Shown: positions 19,176 through 26,745, counted from the first letter of the stretch. The stretch is 64,000 nt of DNA from Streptomyces eurocidicus (GCF_002891295.1 NZ_LGUI01000009.1:1-64000), one strand, 5' to 3'. Notes: generated by a model from the letters alone, not told the origin. Translations and numbers: made by a program.

Positions 19176-19619
19176 TTCTCCTCCTTACGAAGGGGGGAAT
19201 ACGAAGGACTGCCACGAGCACCTCAATGTGGTGCTCGTTGGCCGTAGCTTCCGCTGGCCGGAGGGCGGCCGGGGCGAGCGTCTGGAGCCTGCCTCTCAGC
19301 CAGGAGGGCGCATCGGGGGAAGGCCCGGCGTCCGGCGGAGAGGCAGGCGGCTCTAGAAGTGGCCAGGCTCGCCGTAGACAGCGAGCCGAGCGACGGTGCG
19401 GCACCCCTGGCGAGCACGAGGGTGCCGATCGGAGCGGGGCTTAATGGGCGCGGATGGTCGTCAGGGCAAGAGGTACGGGCACTTCCGCGAGGCCACCAAC
19501 AAGCTCTGCCTCGGATCGCCCGTCCTAAGGATGGACCAGCGGAATGCCATGCCCTGTACTCGCTTGCCCAGGCCCATGTGACGTCCTGCCCGATGACGTC
19601 TGGACATCGGGGTGGTGCT
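19176..19619. other. Gene-poor stretch upstream of radical SAM gene, with two inverted repeats
   Basis: 444 bp without a confident gene. An inverted repeat cgagcacc-tcaatgt-ggtgctcg (19215-19237) lies 40-62 bp before the radical SAM start and looks like an operator. A second pair, gcctgcctct (19287-19296) and agaggcaggc (19339-19348), may form a hairpin. Short frames here lack family resemblance; a 13-codon TTG frame ending RCSWQSFVFPPS immediately before the ribosome-binding site was considered as a peptide precursor but has no ribosome-binding site of its own. Confidence 0.5.
19215..19237. promoter_or_regulatory. Inverted repeat, candidate operator of radical SAM operon
   Basis: Perfect 8-bp arms cgagcacc and ggtgctcg separated by 7 bp, centre-to-start distance about 50 bp from the radical SAM ATG. 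Position and symmetry suit a dimeric repressor; the regulator is unknown. Confidence 0.5.
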
Positions 19620-20249
19620 TCATCCCTTCCCTTGCCTCAGAACGATGTCAGAGTGGCCTTGGCCGGCGCGGTGTAACGGGCACCGGCACGGGGGGTACGC
19701 CTGCGATCCGGGAGGCAGGTCGGGGCCGTCTGCGGATTCGTTCAGGTCATGACTGACTAGGAAGGCGCCGTTGACTCCACACGCGGCAATCGCCCGGGAC
19801 AGCGTCCGGCGGACGGCGCTTGGGGACGTCATCGGACCACGCCATTCGGAATCAAGCGCTTCGTCTGGCCCAGTCAGGTTCCGCGCGTACACGAACCCTC
19901 CAGCTGCCTCCACCACGCCGGCGAACCCGAAGTAGGTTTCTTTGCGGCAGGAGATCGTCGACCGCCAGGGCGTGAAGAGCGCCGCGTGCCCCTGTGCACG
20001 GATCAGGTCGAGTGCCCGCTGGAGTCCTTCCCGCTCTGCTGGAGAGCGGCCCGGCTCACGCTCCACGACCACGTCCAGGGCACGCCAGCCAATCTCTTGC
20101 ACGTACCGCTCGCACTCCTCGCGGAGCACGCCCACACGGCCCCTGCCGGAGGGACACAGGTAGATCACGCATCCGAAGCGGGTGCGCGCCCTGGAGCTCG
20201 CCGCTTCGAGCAAGCGGAGGTGAGGGCTTTCGCCCGGGTTACTAAGCAC
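19620..20249 (-). CDS. Conserved hypothetical protein with degenerate resolvase-like N-terminus
   Basis: 209 aa, GTG start at 20249 with weak GGGAG close upstream. Residues about 26-100 (CVIYLCPSGRGRVGVLREEC then GLQRALDLIRAQGHAALFTP) resemble the serine-recombinase catalytic domain: the motif YxRVS appears as YLCPS, so the Ser aligns but the Arg is replaced by Cys. The C-terminal half is unrelated and ends with a PPCRCPLH cluster. Likely a repurposed or inactive recombinase-like domain. A direct repeat typical of the local XRE regulon lies about 40 bp upstream. Confidence 0.6.
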   Translation of the reverse strand: MLSNPGESPHLRLLEAASSRARTRFGCVIYLCPSGRGRVGVLREECERYVQEIGWRALDVVVEREPGRSPAEREGLQRALDLIRAQGHAALFTPWRSTISCRKETYFGFAGVVEAAGGFVYARNLTGPDEALDSEWRGPMTSPSAVRRTLSRAIAACGVNGAFLVSHDLNESADGPDLPPGSQAYPPCRCPLHRAGQGHSDIVLRQGKG

Positions 20250-20288
20250 GCTCCCGAACGTAGGAGCGGCGCCTCAGGTGACTCAACG

Positions 20289-20306
20289 AACTTGCGCCGA
20301 CTTGCA
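20289..20306. promoter_or_regulatory. Direct repeat aacttgc, 10-bp period (copy 1)
   Basis: aacttgcgccgacttgca: two acttgc hexamers exactly 10 bp apart, about 40 bp upstream of the gene starting at 20249. The same arrangement occurs at 21954-21972 upstream of the small-protein/DUF6879/XRE operon, suggesting a shared binding site for the XRE regulator. Confidence 0.55.
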
Positions 20307-20311
20307 TTTGA

Positions 20312-21154
20312 TCACTCAATGGAGTCGATGGCTCGGGTGATCAGTGACCTCGCTGCGGAGCCGTAGACAGAAATGGCAGAGAGTTCGTTGAAGGTCGTCG
20401 TGTAGTCGCGCATCTCACGAGGCTGGGTGACGGTTAGGTGTGCCGAGACAAGCTCGACGTTCACTTGCCTGTCGTCGTACATGGTGAACGACTCGACAGG
20501 CCAGCCAGACCCCCGTGGGACGCCCATAGGGATGATGCCCAGGCTCACGGAAGGCAAGGACCCGACAGAGATCAAGTGCCCGAGCTGTCCGACCATGGTG
20601 TTCGCGTCGCCGATCACGGTGTGAAGCACCCACTCCTCCACGAGGGCAGCGAATCGGTGGCCGCCGGAGCGCAGCACGTTCTGCCGCTCCATGCGAACGG
20701 CGACAGCCTCGGCAATATCGTCCGGCGTCTGCCGCAGGTCCTTGATCGTGTTCAGTACGGCCGTCGTGTACGCGGCTGTCTGAAAGAGACCGGGAATCAC
20801 CCACGACTGATACATACGGAAGTTGCGGGTTCGCTCAAAGAGCGGCTGCGCTGCCTCTTGTGCGCCCTTCAGCCCGGCACGCTCCATGCGCCGCCATTCG
20901 ACATACATGCCGTCGATGTTGCGAGCGGTGGCGACCAGATCTTCTGTCTGGCTTAGAGCATCACAGTGCCGTGCCCACACACGGATGTCTGCGTCGGAGG
21001 GCACGGTATGCCCATGCTCGATGCGGGAGCACTTCGATTCATGCCATCCCGCGAGCGCGGCCAACGCCCGCGCGGTCAGGCCGGAGTCTTTCCGGATCTC
21101 GCGCAGGCGCTGGCCGAGGGCTTGCCTGGCTTGCTGAACACTGGATGAGGACAT
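20312..21154 (-). CDS. Scr1-family XRE transcriptional regulator (DUF5753)
   Basis: 280 aa. N-terminal HTH (LREIRKDSGLTARALAALAG then HESKCSRIEHG) about residues 17-55, followed by the large C-terminal ligand-binding DUF5753 region containing WVIPGLFQTAAYT and MVGQLGHLISVGSLP. This architecture is specific to actinomycete WhiJ/Scr1-like regulators, usually paired with small acidic proteins (DUF397 or DUF6879). Here the DUF6879 gene ends 7 bp upstream, implying translational coupling. Probably binds the aacttgc direct repeats nearby; inference. Confidence 0.92.
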   Translation of the reverse strand: MSSSSVQQARQALGQRLREIRKDSGLTARALAALAGWHESKCSRIEHGHTVPSDADIRVWARHCDALSQTEDLVATARNIDGMYVEWRRMERAGLKGAQEAAQPLFERTRNFRMYQSWVIPGLFQTAAYTTAVLNTIKDLRQTPDDIAEAVAVRMERQNVLRSGGHRFAALVEEWVLHTVIGDANTMVGQLGHLISVGSLPSVSLGIIPMGVPRGSGWPVESFTMYDDRQVNVELVSAHLTVTQPREMRDYTTTFNELSAISVYGSAARSLITRAIDSIE

Positions 21155-21161
21155 GGAGCGA

Positions 21162-21677
21162 TCAGGCCGGCCGGTACTCCTCGTGGGCCACGGACCGGCT
21201 CCACACAGACTCGAATGCCTCTGCGCAGAGCTTGACCGTGCCGGGATCGGTAACTACTTCTTCGGTGGTGAACTGGCCGTCACCACCGAAGTGGTTCACC
21301 AACAGCACCGTGTCGTCCAGCAGCCAGAAATCATTGCCAGGAAGAGCGATTCCGGTTGCCATACGGCGAGGCAGCCAGCGGACATGTTCGCCGGACGCGA
21401 CGTTGGCGAACGTGATGTCGTATTCGAACTGAACGTAGTCCGAAACCGGTTCACTGATCACCCGCGCCCGGCGGACTTCCACACCCCGTGCTGTCGTCTC
21501 CTGCATGAGAGTCAGCCAAGGGCGCCACCACGATGCACGATCAGCAGGGTCGTCCCGGTGCCCTGCCTGCCAGGCCACGAACAAGGGATCGTCCCGCATG
21601 TAGCCATCTCGCATTTCGAGGTGCACGGCGGATCGCTCACACCGGGCGAGAAGTTCCTCAAGCGTCGGCGCTGCCAC
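21162..21677 (-). CDS. DUF6879 family protein
   Basis: 171 aa, GTG at 21677 behind GGAGGTGAACG. Matches the DUF6879 pattern: an N-terminal helix LEELLARCERSAVHLEMRD, a RRARVISEPVSDYVQFEYD strand-rich centre, and DFWLLDDTVLLVNHFGGDG. DUF6879 proteins accompany Scr1-type XRE regulators in Streptomyces and may modulate them; biochemical role unknown. Overlaps the preceding 74-aa gene by 20 bp and precedes the XRE gene by 7 bp, forming a compact three-gene operon. Confidence 0.88.
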   Translation of the reverse strand: MAAPTLEELLARCERSAVHLEMRDGYMRDDPLFVAWQAGHRDDPADRASWWRPWLTLMQETTARGVEVRRARVISEPVSDYVQFEYDITFANVASGEHVRWLPRRMATGIALPGNDFWLLDDTVLLVNHFGGDGQFTTEEVVTDPGTVKLCAEAFESVWSRSVAHEEYRPA

Positions 21678-21882
21678 CGTTCACCTCCGGGAAGAACTGC
21701 ATCATGCGCTTCGGGAACTCGATTACGGTCTCATGCTCGGGGATGTCCATCTGACCGAGTCGTTCCGCGTCGAGCACTCGCCATCCCTGAAGGACGTAGT
21801 TGCCCGTTCGATCGTCGTAGTACACCGTCGGCGACTTGCCCTCTGGACTCTCAGGGTCCTTTCCCAGCTTGTGCAGGGCCAT
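21658..21882 (-). CDS. Small conserved protein preceding DUF6879
   Basis: 74 aa, ATG at 21882 with GGAGG six bp upstream. Sequence features: SPTVYYDDRTGNYVLQGW (a strand pair), DIPEHETVIEFPKRMMQFF. Small proteins of this type commonly sit first in XRE/DUF6879 operons in Streptomyces. The overlap with the DUF6879 gene implies coupled translation. Function unknown; could be the partner that titrates the regulator. Confidence 0.85.
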   Translation of the reverse strand: MALHKLGKDPESPEGKSPTVYYDDRTGNYVLQGWRVLDAERLGQMDIPEHETVIEFPKRMMQFFPEVNGGSADA

Positions 21883-21953
21883 GCCTTGCCTCCTGTACGC
21901 GGAGTGGCGATGTCACTGATGAGCTTGCATCCGCGCTGCCTGACCACGCCACC

Positions 21954-21972
21954 AACTTGCGCGAACTTGCGC
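21954..21972. promoter_or_regulatory. Direct repeat aacttgc, 10-bp period (copy 2)
   Basis: aacttgcgcgaacttgcgc: acttgc at 21955-21960 and 21965-21970, exactly 10 bp apart, about 75 bp upstream of the small-protein start at 21882. Same structure as at 20289-20306. Candidate autoregulatory site of the XRE protein. Confidence 0.55.
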
Positions 21973-22056
21973 ACCTTCCTTCGGTCTCACGACGAGGTGG
22001 CCTCCCCAAGCCAGCTGTGCGGCCGGCGCGGGGCCGAGCCCCGTGGGGCCCGTCAT

Positions 22057-22245
22057 GGCAGGAACACCCGCCGGCTGCTTGACGCCGTTCTCGAGCAGAT
22101 CAAGGCGGAGCGGGTACTGCTCAACGCACGCGGACAGCAAGGCGGCGTCGCCGCCTACCGGGCATGGGGGTACCACAAGGTAGGCGACGCGCGCCCATGG
22201 AATGGCGCCGCGCTTCACGACGTGATGGTGCTCGACTTGCGCTAA
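22057..22245 (+). pseudogene. C-terminal fragment of a GNAT N-acetyltransferase
   Basis: The last 62 codons of the frame ending at 22245 read GRNTRRLLDAVLEQ, then AAYRAWGYHKVGDARPWN and LHDVMVLDL, the characteristic C-terminus (acetyl-CoA-binding helix and final strands) of GNAT acetyltransferases. The first two thirds of the domain are absent; preceding codons are unrelated. Interpreted as a gene remnant left by recombination in the island. Confidence 0.75.
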
Positions 22246-22278
22246 GCGGATGGGGCGAAGTGTGCTGCAGATCCTGCG

Positions 22279-22344
22279 CCGTTCGACCTTGCCGATGGCG
22301 CGGACGTCAAGAAGGATCAGCATCTGACCTCGCCGCAACTGCTT
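22279..22344 (+). repeat. 66-bp imperfect direct repeat, copy 1
   Basis: About 82 percent identical by hand alignment to 23021-23086, on the same strand, and the two copies bracket the zinc-ribbon gene. In matching frames they encode PFDLADGADVKKDQHLTSPQ and PFDHAEGVDIEKDQHLASPQ; most differences are in third codon positions, so both descend from coding sequence. Confidence 0.75.
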
Positions 22345-22355
22345 AGGGGGCAAAC

Positions 22356-22961
22356 GTGGACACAGAAGTATGCACATCCCAAACATGCAACAACCCAACG
22401 TTTCCCGGCTATGCCCTGTGCTATCACTGCTTCCGGTCCACTCAGCACGCCGAGGAGGACATGGCACGGCAGACCGAGCGCCTCCAGACCAGAGAGCAGG
22501 CCAGGCAGCGGCGCAAGGAACGCAAAGCGGCCGAACGCCAGGCCGCAACAGCACGGGCACCCCGCGCATCCAAGCCGAGACCTGGCCTCAAGCCGCAGGC
22601 GACGTCCACGACGCGAAAGGCTGCAAAGCGCGATCCAAGCAAACTGAAAGGCCCGTTCTGGATCTGCGGAGACTGCGGCATCGCCATCCGTAACGACATC
22701 ATGCGCTGCCACTCCTGCGGCAGGCATGCCTTACCCCAACACAAAGGTCGCACAGCCCCCCAGGTGCCACGCCCGCAGCTTCCCCAGCCTAGGACCCGTC
22801 GCAGGCCGCGCGAGGAGGTCAGCGCCGCCCTGGACAGGCAGAAAAGCCGCCCCAAGATCGTTCAGGCTCCCCCCGAGCCCTCTACCCGGGCCCTCAAGCC
22901 TCCGACAGAACGTCTTCCCGAACGGTCCCCTGGCTGGTGGGAGACCAATGACAGGTGGTGA
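22356..22961 (+). CDS. Zinc-ribbon-like hypothetical protein
   Basis: 201 aa. Start at 22356 (GTG, preceded by AGGGGG). Two four-Cys candidate sites: Cys6/Cys11 with CYHC at about 22-25, and CGDCG with CHSCG near 103-120. Between them is a long Lys/Arg/Glu/Ala-rich helical stretch (EQARQRRKERKAAERQAA), and the C-terminus is Pro/Arg-rich. Likely a nucleic-acid-associated small protein; family not recognised. Codon usage is less GC3-biased than neighbours outside the island, consistent with transfer. Bracketed by 66-bp direct repeats. Confidence 0.7.
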   Translation: MDTEVCTSQTCNNPTFPGYALCYHCFRSTQHAEEDMARQTERLQTREQARQRRKERKAAERQAATARAPRASKPRPGLKPQATSTTRKAAKRDPSKLKGPFWICGDCGIAIRNDIMRCHSCGRHALPQHKGRTAPQVPRPQLPQPRTRRRPREEVSAALDRQKSRPKIVQAPPEPSTRALKPPTERLPERSPGWWETNDRW

Positions 22962-23590
22962 CCGGTAGCGACCCGCAGCAGATGCACGAAGATCCGGTGA
23001 AGTACGCCGTTGTTCCCGGGCCGTTCGACCACGCCGAAGGCGTGGACATCGAGAAGGATCAGCACTTGGCTTCTCCGCAACCGCTGAGCCGCTTTGCAGT
23101 GCGTTGCCGCGCGCGAGGACCCGCCAGCGGGATGCAGCACTCGCCGACCCAGGACACGGCCGGTCGCAGCACTACGCCTCGTCGTACTTACGCCCGCAGT
23201 TTTTGGCGAATTGCATCCTTCATCTCGGCCAAGAACGGCCTGCTCGTGGTGATCGCAGTGAAGGAGCGGGCCTCTGGGGCGGTTGCCGCAGCTCAAGCGA
23301 CGTCTCTGGACGGAGGCGGATGGACATGGGTCGCCCCGGACGGGAAGGCCACCGCGACCGGAGACGGCAACGGGTCCGCCATCGTGAATGGCGGGGGCCA
23401 TGGCAACGAGTTGGAGGCAGGCACCTACGACGAGACGCGGGTCGCTTTCGACATCCCGGAGTCGGCCCGTGGGGGGATGCTGATGTTCAAGGACTCCAAC
23501 AGCCACCTCTTCAAGTGGCAGATGCCCGCGAAGGACGCCGGTCCTCAGATCGCCAAGTTCTCCGAAGAGGCACACAAGCTCGTGTCGTAG
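22955..23590 (+). CDS. Composite ORF: repeat-derived N-terminus joined to DUF4352-like domain
   Basis: 211 codons from GTG at 22955, overlapping the previous gene. Three parts: residues about 20-45 come from direct-repeat copy 2; about 50-95 look like non-coding-derived sequence (Arg/Thr-rich); about 110-211 (GGWTWVAPDGKATATGDGNG to FKWQMPAKDAGPQIAKF) resemble the immunoglobulin-like domain of secreted DUF4352 proteins, without signal peptide. Probably the remnant of an exported protein fused by deletion. Whether it is translated is uncertain; it may be a pseudogene. Confidence 0.4.
   Translation: MVTGSDPQQMHEDPVKYAVVPGPFDHAEGVDIEKDQHLASPQPLSRFAVRCRARGPASGMQHSPTQDTAGRSTTPRRTYARSFWRIASFISAKNGLLVVIAVKERASGAVAAAQATSLDGGGWTWVAPDGKATATGDGNGSAIVNGGGHGNELEAGTYDETRVAFDIPESARGGMLMFKDSNSHLFKWQMPAKDAGPQIAKFSEEAHKLVS
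23021..23086 (+). repeat. 66-bp imperfect direct repeat, copy 2
   Basis: Partner of 22279-22344. Begins with ccgttcgaccacgccgaagg and continues through the codons for EKDQHLASPQPL. Lies inside the 5' part of the composite ORF starting at 22955. Confidence 0.75.
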
Positions 23591-23680
23591 TCTTCGTGCC
23601 ACGCCCACCTGCACGCGCGGTCTCAACAAGCTCCCATGGAGCGGGCGGACGAGTCCATGACGTAGTAAACGAAATTCGGT

Positions 23681-23710
23681 CCCTTGGCCCCGCGATGACG
23701 GGGGCAAGGG
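23681..23710. terminator. Bidirectional hairpin between convergent genes
   Basis: cccttggccccg (23681-23692) pairs with cgggggcaaggg (23699-23710) with one mismatch and a 6-nt loop. It separates the plus-strand composite ORF from the minus-strand MuF/HExxH remnant. Confidence 0.7.
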
Positions 23711-23720
23711 GCCGTGTGCG

Positions 23721-24636
23721 TTATCTGGCGGTAGTGGTCTGCCAAAGGGTCAGGATGAGACCGAGGATCGCGACCAGGGCGGCAATGCTGGGCAGAGGCC
23801 AGCGGGTGCGTTCGAGGGCGTCGAGGCGGTTTTCATGATCGGCGAGCTGGCGGTCGCTCTGGTCGCTGCGCTGGACCAGCAGGGCGAGCGCGCCGTGCAA
23901 GGTGGTCCACCTGCGTTCATGGCTCGCCAGCCCGTAGGCCGCGTCCGCGGCGTGCCCGAACTCGTGAAGCATGACGCTGCCACTGCCCGACTCGCCGGAC
24001 GAATTGACCAACAGGCGCCGCAGCCCGGGAATGTAGACCCCCGCCACATCCGCCCAGGACGAACCTTCCGGCCAGCCACGCGGAGCACCGACGAGCGACT
24101 CTCCTCCCCGCAACTGCGGGATGGGCCTGTCCCCCACCGAGATACCGCCGCCCTCCTCCATGAACTCCAGGACCCTGTCGAACACCTCCGGCGGAACGCA
24201 TTCGAGCTCGTCCAGGGCGCGAAGCGTCGCCTCGGCGTCGTCAGCGTCAAACAGCGGCGCCTCCGCCGACTGGTCGGGACGCTCGGTGCGAGCCTCGTCC
24301 CCTACCGCCGGCCCCTGCGAAAGGGACTGATCGTCTTCATCCGCAGAAGCATCGTCCCTGGGACCGGGACGGACCTCTACGCGCTGCCGTTCGTCGAAGG
24401 ACCGGCGGAAGACGCGCCGTTTCTCTTCGCCGAACACGCCGCTCGTCGCGTCGTCGTACAGGTCCTGCCACTTCGCGACTTCGGGCGAAGGCTTCCACTC
24501 CTGCCCCCGGAAGACCGGCTCGGCGTGGCACCCGCACCGGTCGTGGTACGCATCGCCCCCACCGGCCTTCTCCGCAGCGCGCTGGTCCGTGTAGACGGGG
24601 CCGCGGATGGCCAGGAGCGCGCAGAACGCGCCCCCG
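23721..24636 (-). pseudogene. 3' end of a phage MuF/VG15-type head protein fused to an HExxH domain
   Basis: The minus-strand frame open from about 24650 to 23721 begins, just past the lipoprotein stop, with GGAFCALLAIRGPVYTDQRA, then YHDRCGCHAEPVFRG and WQDLYDDATSGVFGEE: the Cys/His pattern of the C-terminal part of phage minor head (MuF/VG15) proteins. It continues in frame through an acidic linker into a domain with HEFGHAADAAYG, a zinc-metalloprotease HExxH motif, a coiled-coil-like stretch (SDRQLADHENRLDALERTR) and a final transmembrane helix. The N-terminal capsid part is gone. A GTG at 24437 could start the C-terminal part alone, but lacks a ribosome-binding site. Confidence 0.65.
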
Positions 24637-25491
24637 TTACTTGTCCTTCTTCATCTGGGCCTCCAGGGCCTCCTGCTCGGTCGCGGTCTCCGCGGCCGGC
24701 GGCGGCTGGATCTTCAGGGCGGCGCCGAAGTCGCTGTACTCGTCGTTCCTGAGGTAGTCGCCCTTGGTGCGCTTCCCGGCCTCCTGGGTCCTGGCGATCA
24801 CGCCCTCCCCGTCCACCCAGACGTCGAGGGCGACCTTCTCCATCCCGTCGTCCTTCCAGCCCTTCGCGGTGAAGTCGCGGTCGTTCTCCTTCATCGCGTC
24901 GCCCTTGTACGCGGCGAGCTCCGCCACCACGACCGTGCCCCGGTAGTGGGCCGTACGACGGCCGCCCACCGTCTCGACGCCGGCGAGCTTCAGGTCCTTG
25001 GCCGTGGTGAGGGCGCCCGCCATCCGGACGAAGGGCTCCGACGGATCGGTGTCCTTCGCGCCGCCGACACCGAAGGTCCACCACTTCTTGCCCGGGACCA
25101 TGGGCGAGTTGAAGTACATCTTGTCGCCCACCGAGATGACATGGGTGACGCCGTCGGGCGCCTCGGCCGTCTTCCGGCCGGTGTCCTTCATGTCGGAGGC
25201 GCGCGGCTTCACCTGGAAGGCGCCCTCGGTGACGGAGTCGCCCCGCTCGTCCTTCACCTTTCCCTTGGCGCGGTAGGTGTTGTGCCGTGCGCCCTTGGCC
25301 GCGGCCGACTTGAGGGCGGCCACCGGGTCCGCCGCCGTGAGCGCCTTGTCGGCACCGTCGTCCTTGCGCCCGGAGCCCTTGGCCGCCCCGGAACCGTCCG
25401 ACGTGCCGCCGTCGCCGCCCCCGCACGCGGCCAGGCTCAGGGCGAGCGCGACCCCGGTGACGGCCACGACGGTCTTACGTATCGCCTTCAA
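24637..25491 (-). CDS. LppX/LprAFG-like lipoprotein
   Basis: 284 aa. Lipoprotein signal with lipobox LSLAAC (Cys23), followed by a Gly/Ser/Lys/Asp linker and an LppX/LprG-like fold: a hydrophobic-pocket domain with segments GDKMYFNSPMVPGKKWWTF and KVALDVWVDGEGVIARTQE. Such lipoproteins bind lipids or act in envelope transport. ATG at 25491. The stop codon lies exactly at the edge of the phage-derived remnant, so this gene marks the right boundary of the accessory island. Confidence 0.85.
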   Translation of the reverse strand: MKAIRKTVVAVTGVALALSLAACGGGDGGTSDGSGAAKGSGRKDDGADKALTAADPVAALKSAAAKGARHNTYRAKGKVKDERGDSVTEGAFQVKPRASDMKDTGRKTAEAPDGVTHVISVGDKMYFNSPMVPGKKWWTFGVGGAKDTDPSEPFVRMAGALTTAKDLKLAGVETVGGRRTAHYRGTVVVAELAAYKGDAMKENDRDFTAKGWKDDGMEKVALDVWVDGEGVIARTQEAGKRTKGDYLRNDEYSDFGAALKIQPPPAAETATEQEALEAQMKKDK

Positions 25492-25676
25492 GGCTCTTAC
25501 CGTCCTTTATCCATATTTCGTAAAGTTTTGGTGAGGATATCCCGTCCGATCAGCGGTTTCACCGGCGGATGACCATGACCGGAAACAGCGTGTCAGCACC
25601 CGGGAGCCGTCAGTAATGTCAGCGCCCTCTCGTGCAGTTCCTCCTTGTCACCCCCTTGATCCGAGGAGTTCTCGCC

Positions 25677-26198
25677 ATGCGCCGTCCGCTCCGCACCACC
25701 GTCGCGTTCCTCGGCACCGCCGCGGCCGCCCTCGGCCTCGCGTCGCCCGCCGTGGCGGACGCCCCCGCTCCGGCGTCCGCCACGCGGATCCACAGCGCCG
25801 CGTACGGGGGCTGCCTCACGGCCGAGGGTTCGGGCTACCGCGACCCGCACGGCACGGCACGCCCCTGGCTCGTGGCGCTCCAGCCCTGCGCCGACGCCCC
25901 GGCGTACCGCCAGTCCTGGCGCTACAGCCCGGACACCCACCAGTACCAGTCCGTGGCGGAGCCCTACCGGTGCGTCGAGCGGCGGGGCGGGCTGCTGGTG
26001 ACGTCCCTGTGCGACGCGGACGCGACGTCCCAGCGCTTCCGGGCGGAGCCGGCCGGGGCGGGCGGTCCGGTGAAGATCTTGTCGGAGGCGGACGGGCGGG
26101 TGTGGGAGCAGGTGGCGCGGGGGCGGGGGGAGGGGGTGCGTGTTGTCGGTGCCGGTGCGGGGGTGGCGGCGCAGAGGTGGTGGCTGAGCGGGGTCTGA
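25677..26198 (+). CDS. Small secreted protein, ricin-type trefoil-like
   Basis: 173 aa from ATG at 25677 (GAGGAG 8 bp upstream); a longer frame from 25632 is rejected because this start is directly followed by a signal peptide (RRPLRTTVAFLGTAAAALGL, cleavage near AVADA). The mature part has Cys pairs and QxW-like motifs (YGGCLTAEG, SWRYSPDTHQYQSV, YRCVERRGG, QRWWLSG) suggestive of a ricin B-type beta-trefoil. Substrate unknown. Monocistronic, followed by the large palindromic element at 26211. Confidence 0.72.
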   Translation: MRRPLRTTVAFLGTAAAALGLASPAVADAPAPASATRIHSAAYGGCLTAEGSGYRDPHGTARPWLVALQPCADAPAYRQSWRYSPDTHQYQSVAEPYRCVERRGGLLVTSLCDADATSQRFRAEPAGAGGPVKILSEADGRVWEQVARGRGEGVRVVGAGAGVAAQRWWLSGV

Positions 26199-26210
26199 GG
26201 CGGGGCGGGT

Positions 26211-26370
26211 CCGCTGCGCGGGGCTTTTTCCCCAGCCCCGCCCCTTCCCGTAACCGGGGCTCCGCCCCGGACCCGGTGTCCTCAAACGCCGGACGGGCTG
26301 AATTTCAGCCCGTCCGGCGTTTGAGGACATTCGGGAAGGGGCGGGCTGGGGAACAGGCCCCGCGCAGCGG
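26211..26370. repeat. REP-like intergenic palindromic element (complete copy)
   Basis: Three nested inverted repeats: outer ccgctgcgcggggc (26211-26224) with gccccgcgcagcgg (26357-26370); middle ccccagccccgccc (26231 on) with gggcgggctgggg (ending 26350); and a core of two perfect 25-bp arms (26278-26302 and 26304-26328) separated by one base. The same modules occur at 1-175. It likely doubles as terminator of the small secreted protein gene. Confidence 0.88.
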
Positions 26371-26412
26371 CCACCCACCACGTTGTCAGTGCCGACGGTT
26401 ACGCTCACAGGC

Positions 26413-26721
26413 ATGAGTTACGCAGACCTCCGCGAACTCCAGAGCGCGCTCAACACCGCCTCGGACATCGCCTTCGCTCTCGACGCCGCACCGGCGGCCC
26501 ATGAGGCCGATCAGCTCGCCGACGCCCTGCGCCGGGCGCTGGCCGCGGCCAATGCCCTGGGGGCGGGTGCGACGGCCACGGGGTGCGCGGAGCACCCGAA
26601 GGGGGCCGTCGATCCGCTCTACGGCGACACGGAGGACCCCCTGCCCCCGGGCTGGGGGCGGTGTCTGCTGTGCAACGACCGGCGGCGCCGGGCCGGCGCG
26701 CAGCGTCGGGGCTGGCGCTGA
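26413..26721 (+). CDS. Hypothetical protein
   Basis: 102 aa from ATG at 26413. N-terminal amphipathic helices (MSYADLRELQSALNTASDIA, then ADQLADALRRALAAANALG), then a Pro/Asp-rich turn with LPPGWGRCLLCNDRRRR, a CxxC pair. Of the type found as small cytoplasmic actinomycete proteins; no function recognised. The upstream extension to 26383 (GTG) lacks a ribosome-binding site. Confidence 0.65.
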   Translation: MSYADLRELQSALNTASDIAFALDAAPAAHEADQLADALRRALAAANALGAGATATGCAEHPKGAVDPLYGDTEDPLPPGWGRCLLCNDRRRRAGAQRRGWR

Positions 26722-26745
26722 CCCGGCCGCCTCGCCGGGCCCGGG

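Noticed and set aside
19176..19260. RiPP precursor ending RCSWQSFVFPPS ahead of the radical SAM gene
   Set aside because: Only a TTG could start it, no ribosome-binding site precedes it, and its stop overlaps the next gene's Shine-Dalgarno.
19396..19581. Small plus-strand frame (MGADGRQGKRYGHFREA)
   Set aside because: No recognisable domain, weak start context, and opposite to the surrounding minus-strand genes; not supported enough to call.
16331..24660. attL/attR pair for the island (weak match acttgcccttagcgatctgg near 16335 versus acttgtccttcttcatctgg near 24640)
   Set aside because: Only about 15 of 20 positions agree and both lie in Lys-rich protein ends; likely coincidence.
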